64,000 nt of DNA. It comes from Methylotenera mobilis 13 (lineage in GTDB: Bacteria > Pseudomonadota > Gammaproteobacteria > Burkholderiales > Methylophilaceae). The position numbers and the translations under genes were made by a program. Under the pieces are notes generated by a model. The model had not been told where the DNA came from, did not search any database, and saw only the letters and a program-made list of their open reading frames with translations. This document shows, piece after piece, positions 1 through 9,329 of the stretch (positions are counted from its first letter, which is position 1; every line of letters begins with the position of its first letter). The DNA is taken from assembly GCF_000384255.1 (NCBI RefSeq), contig NZ_KB913035.1, positions 2,247,093 through 2,311,092 of the forward strand, read 5' to 3'.

Positions 1-1
1 C

Positions 2-391
2 AATGAAACCATCACTAATGGTCGAATTGGCATGATGCCTCCAATGGCTGCTGCAGTTGGTAATGAAGAAGATGTGAAAAATGTAGCTAACTACGTACTT
101 AGTCTTTCATCCAGCAAACATGACACTGCACGCGCTGCGCTCGGTAAAGAGAAGTTTGCAGCCTGTGCAGCCTGCCATGGTGCAGATGGAACAGGTAATC
201 AAGCAGTAGGTGCACTTAACTTAAGTGACAACATCTGGTTACATGGTGCTGGCGAAGAAGCGATTATTAAACGCATCAATCTTGGCGTAACAAACCAAAT
301 GCCTGCACAGTCAACTAAATTCTCACCTGAGCAAATTCATGTATTAACTGCTTATGTATGGAGTTTATCTAACAACGCTAGTCAACAATAA
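2..391 (+). CDS. ccoP: Cytochrome c oxidase cbb3-type subunit CcoP, C-terminal part
   Basis: The window opens inside this gene, and the reading frame starts at base 2. The fragment (129 residues) covers the end of the first cytochrome c domain (NGRIGMMPPMAAAVG) and the whole second one. Its heme-binding CAACH is encoded at 164-178, and a later NQMP supplies a likely methionine ligand. CcoP is the diheme subunit that passes electrons from the bc1 complex or soluble cytochromes to the high-affinity cbb3 oxidase. The ccoG gene starts 17 bases downstream, as expected for a ccoNOQP-ccoG arrangement. Identification is firm; the N-terminus and membrane anchor lie outside the window. Confidence 0.93.
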   Translation, partial: NETITNGRIGMMPPMAAAVGNEEDVKNVANYVLSLSSSKHDTARAALGKEKFAACAACHGADGTGNQAVGALNLSDNIWLHGAGEEAIIKRINLGVTNQMPAQSTKFSPEQIHVLTAYVWSLSNNASQQ

Positions 392-408
392 AGGTATTCA
401 CATTTAAT

Positions 409-1857
409 ATGAGCAATACTAAAGACCCGAAGGCCTCAACAAGTGCATTAAATGCGCCTAGCGAGACAACTGTGATTAATTTGTACGCTGCTGCTGAGAA
501 AATATATCCGCGCAGCACCTTCGGGTTCTTTACTAAATGGCGCTGGGTCATGATATGGCTCACGCAAATAGTTTTTTACGGCATTCCTTGGATTGAATGG
601 GGTAGCCGCCAAGCTTTATTATTTGATTTAGAAGCGAAACGCTTTTATATCTTTAACTTAGTCTTATATCCGCAAGATCTGATTTACCTCACTGCAATTC
701 TCATCATTTCTGCCTTATCATTATTTTTATTCACAGCGATTGCTGGTCGGTTATGGTGCGGCTATACATGCCCACAAACGGTCTATACCGAAATATTTCT
801 TTGGATTGAAGCAAAAATAGAAGGTGACCGCGCCGCGCGAATGAAGTTAGATGGTGCTGGAATGTCCAGCAAGAAACTCATTAAAAAAGGGGCGAAGCAT
901 TTTGTATGGATTGCTTTTGCCTTATGGACTGGCTTTACATTTGTAGGCTACTTCACACCAATTCGTGAATTAAGCACTTCAGTAATGAATATGAGCCTTG
1001 GGCCATGGGAAACATTCTGGATTGGATTTTACGGGTTCGCAACATACGGTAACGCAGGATTCATGCGTGAACAAGTATGTAAGTATATGTGTCCTTACGC
1101 ACGGTTCCAAAGTGCAATGTTCGACGATGATACGCTAATCGTCACTTATGATGAAGCACGCGGTGAACCTCGCGGTAGCCGTTCACGGAAGGCTGATTTA
1201 ACCAATCAAAACTTAGGTTCCTGTATCGATTGCAGCATGTGTGTGCAAGTGTGCCCTACTGGCATTGATATCCGTAAGGGATTGCAATATGAGTGTATTG
1301 GTTGTGGCGCATGTGCCGACGTTTGCGACACCGTCATGGATAAAATGGGCTATGCACGTGGATTAGTTAAATACTCAACACAAACCGCAATGACCAATGG
1401 TTGGTCACATGCTCAAATGTTAAAACGTATTTTACGCCCGCGTGTGATGATTTATGCAACCGTACTGGTTTTACTAGTGGTCACTTTATTAACGAGTTTA
1501 TGGTTACGCTCTCCATTTAAAGTAGATGTCATTCGTGACCGTGGTGTCATGGCGCGTTTAGCTGAAGGTGGAATGTTGGAAAATGTATATCGACTACAGA
1601 TTATGAATGCAACAGAATCTACTCAGCATTACCAACTCAATGCTACGGGCCTTGATCAACTCGTGATTCAGTCAGATGTGTTAGACATCAATCATACGGT
1701 AGCAGTTAATCCTGCTGAGTCCCGTGGGGTTCCTGTCAGGTTGCAGATTCCAGATGGATCAATGAAGTCTGGCTCACATACAGTCACATTTGAAATAAAA
1801 GCCACAGAGAGCGATGATGTTGTCACTGAGAAATCTATATTTCTAGTGCCAAGATAA
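409..1857 (+). CDS. ccoG: Cytochrome c oxidase accessory protein CcoG
   Basis: This 482-residue membrane iron-sulfur protein is needed for copper handling and maturation of cbb3 oxidase in species where it has been studied. It shows several membrane segments, including near residues 45-60, 90-115 and 160-180. A cysteine pair WCGYTCP sits near residue 117. A two-cluster ferredoxin domain (CIDCSMCVQVCP and CIGCGACADVC) falls at about residues 270-307. One more membrane helix follows near residue 350, then a periplasmic immunoglobulin-like C-terminal domain. Length matches the family. It follows ccoP by 17 bases and is probably cotranscribed. Confidence 0.95.
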   Translation: MSNTKDPKASTSALNAPSETTVINLYAAAEKIYPRSTFGFFTKWRWVMIWLTQIVFYGIPWIEWGSRQALLFDLEAKRFYIFNLVLYPQDLIYLTAILIISALSLFLFTAIAGRLWCGYTCPQTVYTEIFLWIEAKIEGDRAARMKLDGAGMSSKKLIKKGAKHFVWIAFALWTGFTFVGYFTPIRELSTSVMNMSLGPWETFWIGFYGFATYGNAGFMREQVCKYMCPYARFQSAMFDDDTLIVTYDEARGEPRGSRSRKADLTNQNLGSCIDCSMCVQVCPTGIDIRKGLQYECIGCGACADVCDTVMDKMGYARGLVKYSTQTAMTNGWSHAQMLKRILRPRVMIYATVLVLLVVTLLTSLWLRSPFKVDVIRDRGVMARLAEGGMLENVYRLQIMNATESTQHYQLNATGLDQLVIQSDVLDINHTVAVNPAESRGVPVRLQIPDGSMKSGSHTVTFEIKATESDDVVTEKSIFLVPR

Positions 1858-2022
1858 TCAGTATTAAATAATCAGTCCCTAAGTATCAATATTTAGATAA
1901 AAATTATTTAGGCCAACAGCACTTAGAAAAGCAGCATTTAGATAAATAGGCATAAAGTGAATATTTTCATCACGTCAGTGATGTCAATCAAACAATATAA
2001 ACTGTTTTAATTAGAGGTAAAT

Positions 2023-2307
2023 ATGCGCAATATAAACAGCAGTGAGTTAAGTACCGAGATCGCATCAAAAGCATGGTGGCATTACGGTCACATGTGGCTG
2101 GTGGTTGGCGGCCCACTCACGGTGGTTGTGGCATCATTTATCACGCTCTACTTTGCGATCAAAGTACCAGATCCAGTAGTTGATGTAGATTACTACCGCA
2201 AAGGTATTGAAATTAACAAAACATTAGAAGGTAGACACGATGGTTTAGTGCCTGCCATTCAGGGGCGAAACCATGCTGCTACGGGGATAAAACCTAGTCA
2301 GCCTTAG
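2023..2307 (+). CDS. FixH/CcoH-like cbb3 oxidase assembly protein
   Basis: This 94-residue protein has one membrane helix (about residues 24-47) followed by DVDYYRKGIEINKTL, a stretch typical of the short FixH/CcoH-type proteins encoded after ccoG. These act in cbb3 oxidase assembly, though the exact role of the short form is unclear. The ATG follows AGAGG by six bases. The 165-base gap after ccoG may hold a separate promoter. The call rests on the YYRKG motif, topology and position; a definite fixH symbol is not justified. Confidence 0.8.
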   Translation: MRNINSSELSTEIASKAWWHYGHMWLVVGGPLTVVVASFITLYFAIKVPDPVVDVDYYRKGIEINKTLEGRHDGLVPAIQGRNHAATGIKPSQP

Positions 2308-2483
2308 CTATCAATGCTAATCGCAAAGGTAGCGAAGAGAATTAAATTTAAAGTTACATGACTTCCTAAATTTCAGACTAGCCTTGCAAACCTACCCATG
2401 AAACTATGCCTACACAGCAGTAGGCGCAGTTAGCATCCAAGTTAAGCTCATGTTTATATTTAGTATTTAATACTTTTATAAAA

Positions 2484-2513
2484 TTGATGCCATCAAAAAC
2501 CTGCTAATATTAT
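2484..2513 (+). promoter_or_regulatory. Possible promoter of the phosphoketolase gene
   Basis: In the 282-base gap 2308-2589 the best sigma-70-like pair is TTGATG (2484-2489) and TATTAT (2508-2513) with an 18-base spacer. The -35 hexamer is part of the inverted repeat TTGATGCCATCAA (2484-2496), which resembles an Fnr box but has a spacer one base too short. The gene start at 2590 has AAGGAG eight bases upstream. The rest of the gap shows nothing I can interpret. Confidence 0.35.
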
Positions 2514-2589
2514 CGGTAAGTGATAAGCATTAGGTTGATGACGCCAGTAGATACATTTAGTTGATAACAGGCTTAAAGGAGAATGACCG

Positions 2590-3040
2590 ATGAGCGAAAA
2601 AGCAAACACCAATGTACTATCTACACAAGAACTGACACTCATCCATCGCTACTGGTCAGCATGTAATTACCTCGCGGCAGGCATGATTTACCTACGAGAC
2701 AACCCCCTTCTAAAGCAGCCGCTCAAGCCAGAACATATCAAGCAACGCTTACTTGGACATTGGGGCTCTAGTCCAGGACTAAGTTTTGCTTATGTACATA
2801 TCAACCGCTTAATCAAGAAGTTTGATCTGAACGCCGTCTTTTTAGCAGGTCCAGGGCATGGTGCGCCTGGTGTGTTAGGCCCAATTTACTTAGAGGGCAC
2901 TTATAGTGAGGTTTACCCAAACAAAAGTGAAGATGAAGAAGGCCTAAAGCACTTTTTTAAAGAGTTCTCATTTCCAGGTGGTATCGGTAGCCACTGCACC
3001 CCAGAAATGCCGGGCTCAATTCATGAAGGTGGCGAGCTAG
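2590..3040 (+). pseudogene. xfp: Phosphoketolase, 5' fragment interrupted by an IS element
   Basis: This is the first 150 codons of xylulose-5-phosphate/fructose-6-phosphate phosphoketolase, a thiamine diphosphate enzyme that splits sugar phosphates with phosphate to give acetyl phosphate. The N-terminal family signatures are present ([19 protein letters not shown] start, then GPGHGAPG and [18 protein letters not shown]). The frame runs into the insertion and stops at TAA 3043-3045 inside the element. Joined to 4235 with one CTAG it continues as [13 protein letters not shown] and gives 792 residues, the normal length. The fragment lacks the diphosphate-binding GDGE motif, so it cannot be active alone. 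Confidence 0.95.
3037..3040. repeat. Target-site duplication, left copy (CTAG)
   Basis: CTAG at 3037-3040 is repeated at 4231-4234 on the other side of the element. Keeping only one copy restores the phosphoketolase frame exactly. A 4-bp duplication suits the IS407-like branch of the IS3 family. Confidence 0.85.
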
Positions 3041-3053
3041 GGTAATCCCCCCA
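3041..3053. repeat. IS terminal inverted repeat, left end
   Basis: GGTAATCCCCCCA matches the reverse complement of 4218-4230 at all 13 positions. An imperfect extension follows, with TAAAAGTAGA shared about 28 bases in. Confidence 0.88.
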
Positions 3054-3078
3054 TTTTTAGCATTGACTAAAAGTAGAG

Positions 3079-3906
3079 TTAAGCGGCCATAGCCAACCGC
3101 TGTATTGGTGTTATCCCGCCCAAGGCCATGTTTGGACGTTCGTGATTGTAACGCCACATCCATTGAGTGGCGTATAGTCTTACCTCATCTAAATCTTGCC
3201 AGTGATATTGCGATAGCCATTCATAACGCACTGTACGGTTAAATCGTTCAATATAAGCATTCTGTTGTGGCTTGCCTGGTTGGATATAACTAATTTCAAT
3301 CCCACGTCTTGCAGCCCAAGCTTGAATAACACCACTGATATTCTCAGGGCCGTTATCACAGCGCAACGTACTTGGCTTACCCCGCCATTCAATGATCTGA
3401 TTTAATGCGCGAATGACTCTTTCAGAAGGTAAGGATAGGTCAATTTCAATACCCAGTGACTCCCGATTGAAATCATCAATCACATTGAACAATCTAAAGC
3501 TCCTGCCATCTTGCAATTGGTCGTGCATGAAATCCATCGACCATACCTGATTCATGCCCATCGGTACAATCAGCGCATCTGGTTTCTCGCGCTTGAGGCG
3601 CTTTCTTGGCTTGATACGTAAATTAAGCTCCAACGTCTTGTAAATGCGATAAACGCGCTTATGATTCCAGCTGTATCCCTTGACGTTACGTAGATATAAA
3701 AAACACAGACCAAAGCCCCAGTTGCGATTATTGTCAGTTAACTTTAGCAGCCAGTCGCTGATGTACTGGTTCTCAGCAGAAAGCTTTGGTTGATAACGGT
3801 AGCAGTTCACGCTGATATTAAACATCGCACAAGCCAATCGAATGGATACCGTCTTTTCTGTGACCGCTTTAACTGCCATCTCACGACGCAGAGATGGCTT
3901 TACCAC
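3079..3906 (-). CDS. IS3-family transposase OrfB (DDE catalytic domain)
   Basis: This is the catalytic half of the transposase, about 275 residues. An N-terminal HTH_21-like region is followed by an integrase core. Its three acidic residues are visible in [16 protein letters not shown] and [12 protein letters not shown]. The frame opens with GTG (3904-3906), which overlaps the end of orfA. The product is more likely made as an OrfAB fusion by -1 frameshifting than from an independent start, because no good ribosome-binding site precedes the GTG. There are no stops or frameshifts within the frame. Confidence 0.93.
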   Translation of the reverse strand: MVKPSLRREMAVKAVTEKTVSIRLACAMFNISVNCYRYQPKLSAENQYISDWLLKLTDNNRNWGFGLCFLYLRNVKGYSWNHKRVYRIYKTLELNLRIKPRKRLKREKPDALIVPMGMNQVWSMDFMHDQLQDGRSFRLFNVIDDFNRESLGIEIDLSLPSERVIRALNQIIEWRGKPSTLRCDNGPENISGVIQAWAARRGIEISYIQPGKPQQNAYIERFNRTVRYEWLSQYHWQDLDEVRLYATQWMWRYNHERPNMALGGITPIQRLAMAA

Positions 3907-4166
3907 TTTTTTGTGATGGCTTCTTGCAGAATCTCTGACTTTAATCTTTCTTCAGCGTACATCTTCTTCAACCGAGCATTCTCAAGTTCAAGCTCTTTCA
4001 TGCGCGACATCATGGATACTTCCATCCCGCCATATTTTGCACGCCATTTGTAAAAAGTAGCTGAGCTTATACCAACCTCTCTACATAGCTCAGGAACAGG
4101 TAAACCACCCTCCACACGTTTTAATGCATCAATAATCTGACTGTCTGTAAATTTCGAGTGCTTCAT
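3900..4166 (-). CDS. IS3-family transposase OrfA (helix-turn-helix)
   Basis: This 88-residue DNA-binding subunit starts [21 protein letters not shown]. It has an HTH_8-type helix-turn-helix (about residues 6-45) and then a leucine-rich coiled coil (about residues 55-80) used for multimerisation. The start has GGGAGA eight bases upstream. The 3' end overlaps orfB by seven bases. It ends EAITKKW before TAA, with the slippery AAAAAAG covering the last codons. It recognises the terminal inverted repeats in related elements. Confidence 0.93.
   Translation of the reverse strand: MKHSKFTDSQIIDALKRVEGGLPVPELCREVGISSATFYKWRAKYGGMEVSMMSRMKELELENARLKKMYAEERLKSEILQEAITKKW
3906..3912 (-). other. Programmed -1 frameshift heptamer A AAA AAG
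   Basis: Read on the minus strand, orfA ends ACA AAA AAG TGG TAA. The heptamer A AAA AAG is therefore in the correct phase for tandem -1 slippage. After slipping, the next codons are GTG GTA AAG, which is exactly the start of orfB. This is the known way IS3-family elements make the OrfAB transposase. The site is read directly; its efficiency is not known. Confidence 0.85.
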
Positions 4167-4217
4167 TTCGTAAATCTCCCATTAGTGGAAATTCTACTTT
4201 TAATCGTTACTTTTTGC

Positions 4218-4230
4218 TGGGGGGATTACC
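4218..4230. repeat. IS terminal inverted repeat, right end
   Basis: The reverse complement is GGTAATCCCCCCA, identical to 3041-3053. OrfA starts 51 bases inside this end. Confidence 0.88.
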
Positions 4231-4234
4231 CTAG
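4231..4234. repeat. Target-site duplication, right copy (CTAG)
   Basis: This is the second copy of the CTAG found at 3037-3040. The next base is also G on both sides, so the direct repeat reads five bases, but four bases keep the inverted repeats symmetrical. Confidence 0.85.
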
Positions 4235-6162
4235 GCTATAGTATTTCACATGCATTTGGCGCAGCTTATGACAACCCAGACCTGCTAGTTACCGTCATGG
4301 TTGGGGATGGCGAATCTGAAACAGGCCCACTTGCCACTTCTTGGCATTCTAATAAGTTTCTTAACCCCATTCGTGATGGCGCTGTATTGCCAATACTGCA
4401 CCTCAATGGCTATAAAATTAACAACCCCAGTATTCTTTCCCGTATTTCACACGATGAAATTAAACATCTCTTCATGGGGTACGGATGGACGCCGCATTTT
4501 GTAGAGGGTAGCGACCCGAACACCATGCATCAAAAAATGGCTGCCACACTAGACCAATGCATTAAAGAGATTAAAGCAATACAAAAAACAGCACGCGATA
4601 CTAACAATCCCAAACGTCCACTGTGGCCAATGATCGTGTTACGCAGCCCTAAGGGCTGGACAGGTCCCCAAGAAGTTGACGGGCACAAAGTAGAAGGTTT
4701 CTGGCGGGCGCATCAAGTACCGATGAGCAACATTAAGGATAACCCTCAACATCTAACGCAACTAGAAACTTGGTTACGGAGCTATCAACCAGAAGAGTTA
4801 TTTGATGAAAATGGTCAATTAAATGCCGAGCTAAAATCCCTTGCCCCGCAAAAAGAACGCCGTATGAGTGCGAACCCTCACGGCAACGGCGGCTTGTTGC
4901 GCAAAGCATTACGTATGCCTAACTTTAACGACCACGCACTTGCATTAGAAGCGCCCGGAAAGATTTCCGCACCCAATACAAAGCCACTGGGTAAATTTCT
5001 ACGCGATATCATGCAAAAAAATATGCAAAACTTTCGCGTATTTGGCCCAGATGAAAATAGCTCAAATAAACTTGATGACATCTATGAGGTAAGTAAAAAA
5101 ACTTGGCTAGCCGACTACTTGCCAGAAGATGCCGATGGCGGCGAGCTATCTCCAGATGGTCGTGTCATGGAGATGCTATCTGAGCATACTGTTGAAGGCT
5201 GGTTAGAAGGCTATTTACTCACGGGTCGCCACGGTTTCTTCTCAACTTATGAGTCTTTTGTACACGTCATTGACTCGATGTTTAACCAACATGCAAAATG
5301 GCTAGCCATGTCTAAAGATGTGCCATGGCGCGCACCTATTTCATCTTTAAATTTACTCATCACCTCTACAGTATGGCGGCAAGATCACAACGGCTTCACG
5401 CATCAAGACCCAGGTTTTTTAGACATTGTGGTGAACAAAAGCCCAGAAGTCACACGTATTTACCTACCACCCGATGTGAACTGCTTACTGTCAGTGGCAA
5501 ACCACTGTCTTAATAGCACAGACTACATCAATGTCATTGTTTGCGACAAACAAAAGCATCTGCAATACTTAAATATAGACGCGGCCATTGAGCACTGCAC
5601 AAAAGGTCTAGGTATATGGGATTGGGCAAGTAACGACCAAGGTGAAGAGCCAGACTTAGTGATGGCGTGTGCGGGCGATATACCCACCAAAGAGGCGCTG
5701 GCGGCAACTTCGTTATTACGTGAGCATTTTCCACAAATTAAAGTACGCTTCATTAACGTCGTAGACCTGTACAAATTGTCACCACAAGTTGAGCACCCCC
5801 ATGGCTTATCTGATCGTGAGTTTGATAGCCTGTTTACTACGAACAAGCCTATCATCTTCAACTTCCATGGCTATCCATATCTGATACATCGCCTTGCCTA
5901 CCGCAGAACCAACCACGGCAATTTGCATGTTCGTGGCTATAAAGAGAAAGGCAGTATCAACACCCCATTAGAACTCGCTATACAAAATCAGATTGATCGA
6001 TTTAGCTTAGCGATTGATGCAATTAATCGCATCCCGTCCCTACAAAAAATTGGCGGGCATGTTCAAGAAAAACTACGCAACAGACAAATTGAATGTTGCC
6101 GATACGCCTATGAACATGGCGTTGATCTACCAGAAGAAGACGAGTGGACATGGAAACACTAA
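4235..6162 (+). pseudogene. xfp: Phosphoketolase, 3' fragment after the IS element
   Basis: This is the remaining 643 codons of phosphoketolase. It carries the thiamine diphosphate motif [14 protein letters not shown], which follows the junction by some 20 codons, then the middle region ([18 protein letters not shown]) and the C-terminal domain ending [12 protein letters not shown]. No other lesion is visible, so the insertion appears to be the only defect. An internal ATG at 4297 could start a truncated protein, but it would lack the N-terminal third and part of the cofactor site. The stop codon overlaps the start of ackA. Confidence 0.95.
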
Positions 6163-7274
6163 ATACACTCACCATCAATTGTGGCTCATCCAGCCTCAAG
6201 GCCAGCTTGTTTCTGGCAGATGGTCAACGTATTAATTATTGCTACAGGCAAACCCCAGATCAGAAGCATGGTAACTATCACGCCAAAGCGTTTGAGCAAT
6301 TACTAGACGACCTGAAAATATCTCTTAGGATAGATGCCAAGTCATCAAAAAGGCAGACGCTGTTAATTGGTCACCGCTTTGTGCATGGCGGTGACATTGC
6401 CGAAGCTGCCAGACTGATTGATGCCAATGAACGTAGCAGGCTTGAGAGCATCACTCACTTAGCACCGCTCCACATGCCAAGTAACCTGCAAGGTGTGGAT
6501 ATTTGTACGCAAGCGTTTGCACATCAATTTAAATTAATTCAAGTCGCCTGTTTTGATACAGCCTTTCATCACACCCTTTCAGAACTAGCCTATCGCCTCC
6601 CAATACCCAAAGCACTCGATTATCGGCGCTATGGCTTTCATGGGCTTAATTACGCAAACATTGCACAACAACTAACCCAGCACCTTGGTGCAACTGCCAA
6701 TGGCCATATTGTGATTGCGCATCTTGGCAATGGTGCCAGTTTATGCCTGATTAAGAATTTACGCTCTATTGATACCAGCATGGGCTACTCCCCTGCGGGT
6801 GGCATTCCAATGGCAACACGTAGCGGAGATATTGACCCTGGGGTGATGTTAGAGTTGGCAAAAGACCACGACTATCATGCACTTTCAGAACTTGTTTATC
6901 AAAAAATGGGCTTATTGGCACTATCAAATGGTGAAAGTAGCGATATGTCAGCTCTAATTGAAAGTAATAGCGCTCACGCCAAGTTTGCAATTGCTTTTTT
7001 TACAAGGCAAGTTAGGGCTACAATAGGCGCATACGCAGCAAAAGTGGGTGGGCTTGATGCCATTGTCTTTACAGGTGGCATTGGAGAACACTCTGCATTA
7101 GTACGCGCGATGATTTGTGATCATCTTGAGTTTATGGGATTCAAATTAAATATTGAAAAAAACCAACAACATGCCACAGTGTTAAGCAACATGGATTCAA
7201 AACCTATTTTGATGATTCCAGCCGATGAGGAAGCAGAAATTGCTAGATTAGCCTATAGTTTCAGTCATCTATAG
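6150..7274 (+). CDS. ackA: Acetate kinase
   Basis: Acetate kinase converts acetyl phosphate and ADP to acetate and ATP, so it uses the product of the adjacent phosphoketolase. The protein is 374 residues. Visible motifs are [13 protein letters not shown] near the N-terminus, [46 protein letters not shown] and [10 protein letters not shown] chose ATG 6150, which overlaps the xfp stop by 13 bases; a GTG at 6144 is in frame but adds only two residues. Overlap implies translational coupling, so the upstream insertion may also lower its expression. Confidence 0.93.
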   Translation: METLNTLTINCGSSSLKASLFLADGQRINYCYRQTPDQKHGNYHAKAFEQLLDDLKISLRIDAKSSKRQTLLIGHRFVHGGDIAEAARLIDANERSRLESITHLAPLHMPSNLQGVDICTQAFAHQFKLIQVACFDTAFHHTLSELAYRLPIPKALDYRRYGFHGLNYANIAQQLTQHLGATANGHIVIAHLGNGASLCLIKNLRSIDTSMGYSPAGGIPMATRSGDIDPGVMLELAKDHDYHALSELVYQKMGLLALSNGESSDMSALIESNSAHAKFAIAFFTRQVRATIGAYAAKVGGLDAIVFTGGIGEHSALVRAMICDHLEFMGFKLNIEKNQQHATVLSNMDSKPILMIPADEEAEIARLAYSFSHL

Positions 7275-7312
7275 TTTTAGTGATTAGGCAACGCTTGATT
7301 GAGGAGAGTAAC

Positions 7313-8200
7313 ATGCAACCCATTACCCATGTAGTCGCAGGTACTGATTTTTCAGCAGAAGCAGATTTGGCAGTCAATCGTGCCGCCTTAATTAGTAAAG
7401 CACTTGGTGCAAAACTGCATCTGATCCATGTAGTACATCCGCTTGATCTATACGCGGGCTCAGAGCTTTCCTTCAGTTTTCAAACACACTACCAACAAGC
7501 ACAGCAAGAAATAGTCAAAACGCAAATAGACACCATGGCATTTAAACTACGGGAGCAATTTAACATTTCCGTAGAAGCAGCAACCCGCATAGGACGTGCG
7601 CATACAGAAATCTCTCATTATGCTGAGCAAGTCCATGCTGGGCTGATTGTAGCAGGCGCTCAAGGTGAGCATACCTTACTTGAAAAGCTCCTAGGCTCGA
7701 CCTGCTCTAGGCTGATGGCAGTGTCCAAAAGCTCAATTCTGATTGTTAAAAACAAAGACATCACAACGCCGCCATATAGGCACGTCATCGCGGCAGTTAA
7801 CTTCACAGCTGGCGCGGAGAAAGTGCCTGCACTCACACGGACAATCGCGCCAGATGCACAAATCGAAGGTTTGCTGATATTTGATACCAATCAGGAAGCG
7901 CATATGTACAAGGCCGGCATGAATGAAGCATTATTACAACAGTACCGCACTCAAGCGTTAGCAGATGCAGATAGCAGACTCAGTGCAATTTTTAATGAGC
8001 AGGCCCTTGGTACAAAAGTATCGAGAACAATACTGTCTGGCTACCCGTCACAAAGTATTTGTAATCATGCAAAAACGCAGCGCGCTGATTTAATCACGAT
8101 AGGTAAAAATGAGAAAAGCGGGATTGAAAACTGGTTACTTGGTAGTGTAAGTAAAGGTGTGGCCTATTCTGCAACCTGTGATGTACTTTTAACCAACTAA
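7313..8200 (+). CDS. Tandem universal stress protein (UspA domains)
   Basis: This 295-residue protein carries two UspA domains in tandem. The first starts with VVAGTDFS and ends with a GAQGEHTLLEKLLGSTCSRL-like nucleotide-binding signature. The second starts VIAAVNF and ends with GKNEKSGIENWLLGSVSKG. The signatures suggest ATP binding. ATG 7313 follows GAGGAG by six bases and is preferred to the in-frame GTG at 7280. The gene lies 38 bases after ackA and is probably in the same operon. Such proteins often accompany anaerobic or energy-stress genes, but the target is unknown. Confidence 0.88.
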   Translation: MQPITHVVAGTDFSAEADLAVNRAALISKALGAKLHLIHVVHPLDLYAGSELSFSFQTHYQQAQQEIVKTQIDTMAFKLREQFNISVEAATRIGRAHTEISHYAEQVHAGLIVAGAQGEHTLLEKLLGSTCSRLMAVSKSSILIVKNKDITTPPYRHVIAAVNFTAGAEKVPALTRTIAPDAQIEGLLIFDTNQEAHMYKAGMNEALLQQYRTQALADADSRLSAIFNEQALGTKVSRTILSGYPSQSICNHAKTQRADLITIGKNEKSGIENWLLGSVSKGVAYSATCDVLLTN

Positions 8201-8239
8201 GAATACTGATTTAAAAACTACAACGATGACGACAATTAA

Positions 8240-9241
8240 TTAAACAAGCCGCTCCACAGAAACAGGATGCACAACACTACCAGAAAGCTCATATGCAGAA
8301 ATATTGGCAATGGTAGTACCGGCAATCTCTGTTAATGCCTCATTAGTAAAGAATGCCTGATGTCCAGTAATGACTACGTTGGGAAACGTCAATAAGCGCG
8401 CAAATACATCATCATGAATAACGGTACTGGATAAATCCCTGAAAAATAGATACTCTTCCTCTTCGTACACATCCAGCCCTAAACTACCAATCACACCAGA
8501 CTTTAATCCACGAATAATCGCACGAGTATCAATGACAGCTCCGCGACTAATATTAATCAGCATTACCCCAGCCCGCATCTGCTTAATCGCTTTTTCATCA
8601 ATTAAATGATGAGTTTCAGGCGTTAATGGGCAATGCAAGCTGACAATATCACTATTACTTAATAGCGTTTGTAGTGCCACATAAGTTGCACCTGCCTCTA
8701 TACACTTTTGGTTGGGATATGGGTCAAACGCTAATACCCTACATCCAAATCCCGACATGATTTTTGCCACGCACTGACCAATTTTACCTGTGCCGATGAC
8801 ACCAACAGTTTTGCCATGCATGTCAAAACCGAGCAATCCATCTAATGAAAAATTAGCCTCTCGTACACGTGCGCTAGCACGGTGAATCTTACGATTCAGC
8901 GTCAACATTAAGGCAACAGCATGTTCAGCTACTGAATGTGGTGAATATTCTGGTACGCGTGCCACAGTAATACCATGTAGTTTTGCGGCCTCTAAATCGA
9001 CATGATTAAAACCTGCACAGCGCAAAGTGATTAACTGCACACGCTGTTTTGCTAGAATTGCAATCACTTCAGCATCAAGTACGTCATTCACAAAGACACA
9101 CACAGCTTGCGCACCCTCGGCAGCAAAGGCAGTCGTTGAGTCGAGTCTAGGCTCTAAGTAAACCAGTTGATGCTGACCCGCATTGGCTGAATCAAGATAA
9201 GTTTTGTCGTAAGATTTAGTGCTAAATACAGCAACGCGCAT
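8240..9241 (-). CDS. ldhA: D-lactate dehydrogenase (2-hydroxyacid dehydrogenase family)
   Basis: This 333-residue protein resembles fermentative NADH-dependent D-lactate dehydrogenase, which reduces pyruvate to D-lactate in the cytoplasm. It starts MRVAVFSTKSYDKTYLD, has the nucleotide-binding GTGKIGQCVAKI in the middle and the substrate-site arginine in NISRGAVIDT. It ends with the catalytic histidine region VVITGHQAFFTNEA. Length matches E. coli-type LdhA. It is convergent with the ack-usp operon, with a 39-base gap that shows no clear terminator. Its place beside fnr fits a role when oxygen is low. Confidence 0.88.
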   Translation of the reverse strand: MRVAVFSTKSYDKTYLDSANAGQHQLVYLEPRLDSTTAFAAEGAQAVCVFVNDVLDAEVIAILAKQRVQLITLRCAGFNHVDLEAAKLHGITVARVPEYSPHSVAEHAVALMLTLNRKIHRASARVREANFSLDGLLGFDMHGKTVGVIGTGKIGQCVAKIMSGFGCRVLAFDPYPNQKCIEAGATYVALQTLLSNSDIVSLHCPLTPETHHLIDEKAIKQMRAGVMLINISRGAVIDTRAIIRGLKSGVIGSLGLDVYEEEEYLFFRDLSSTVIHDDVFARLLTFPNVVITGHQAFFTNEALTEIAGTTIANISAYELSGSVVHPVSVERLV

Positions 9242-9329
9242 TTTTACTCACCATCATGAAATAAACCAACCAAAAACGCCAGCAACGCCTCAACGCAGTC
9301 CAATATGATGTATTAACCAAGCAACATCA

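Larger units (their letters stand above)
3041..4230 (-). mobile_element. Intact IS3-family (IS407-like) insertion sequence
   Basis: The element is 1190 bp long and is inserted in xfp in the opposite orientation. Terminal inverted repeats begin with 13 identical bases (GGTAATCCCCCCA) and pick up again further in with a shared TAAAAGTAGA near each end. It carries two overlapping transposase frames on the minus strand with a heptamer A AAA AAG at the overlap, the usual IS3 design. Both frames are complete and the DDE residues are visible, so it may still be active. The ends start with GG rather than the TG common in this family. No second copy is in the window. Confidence 0.93.

Noticed and set aside
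1978-1991. Near-Fnr box GTGATGTCAATCAA upstream of the FixH-like gene
   Set aside because: Nine of ten positions match, but it lies only 31 bases before the start codon, so -41.5 activation would put the transcript start at or after the ATG.
2484-2496. TTGATGCCATCAA upstream of phosphoketolase as an Fnr box
   Set aside because: The spacer is three bases instead of four, which breaks the dimer geometry.
3037-3041. Five-base target duplication CTAGG
   Set aside because: Five bases do repeat, but this makes the terminal repeats asymmetrical; four bases with symmetrical ends is simpler.
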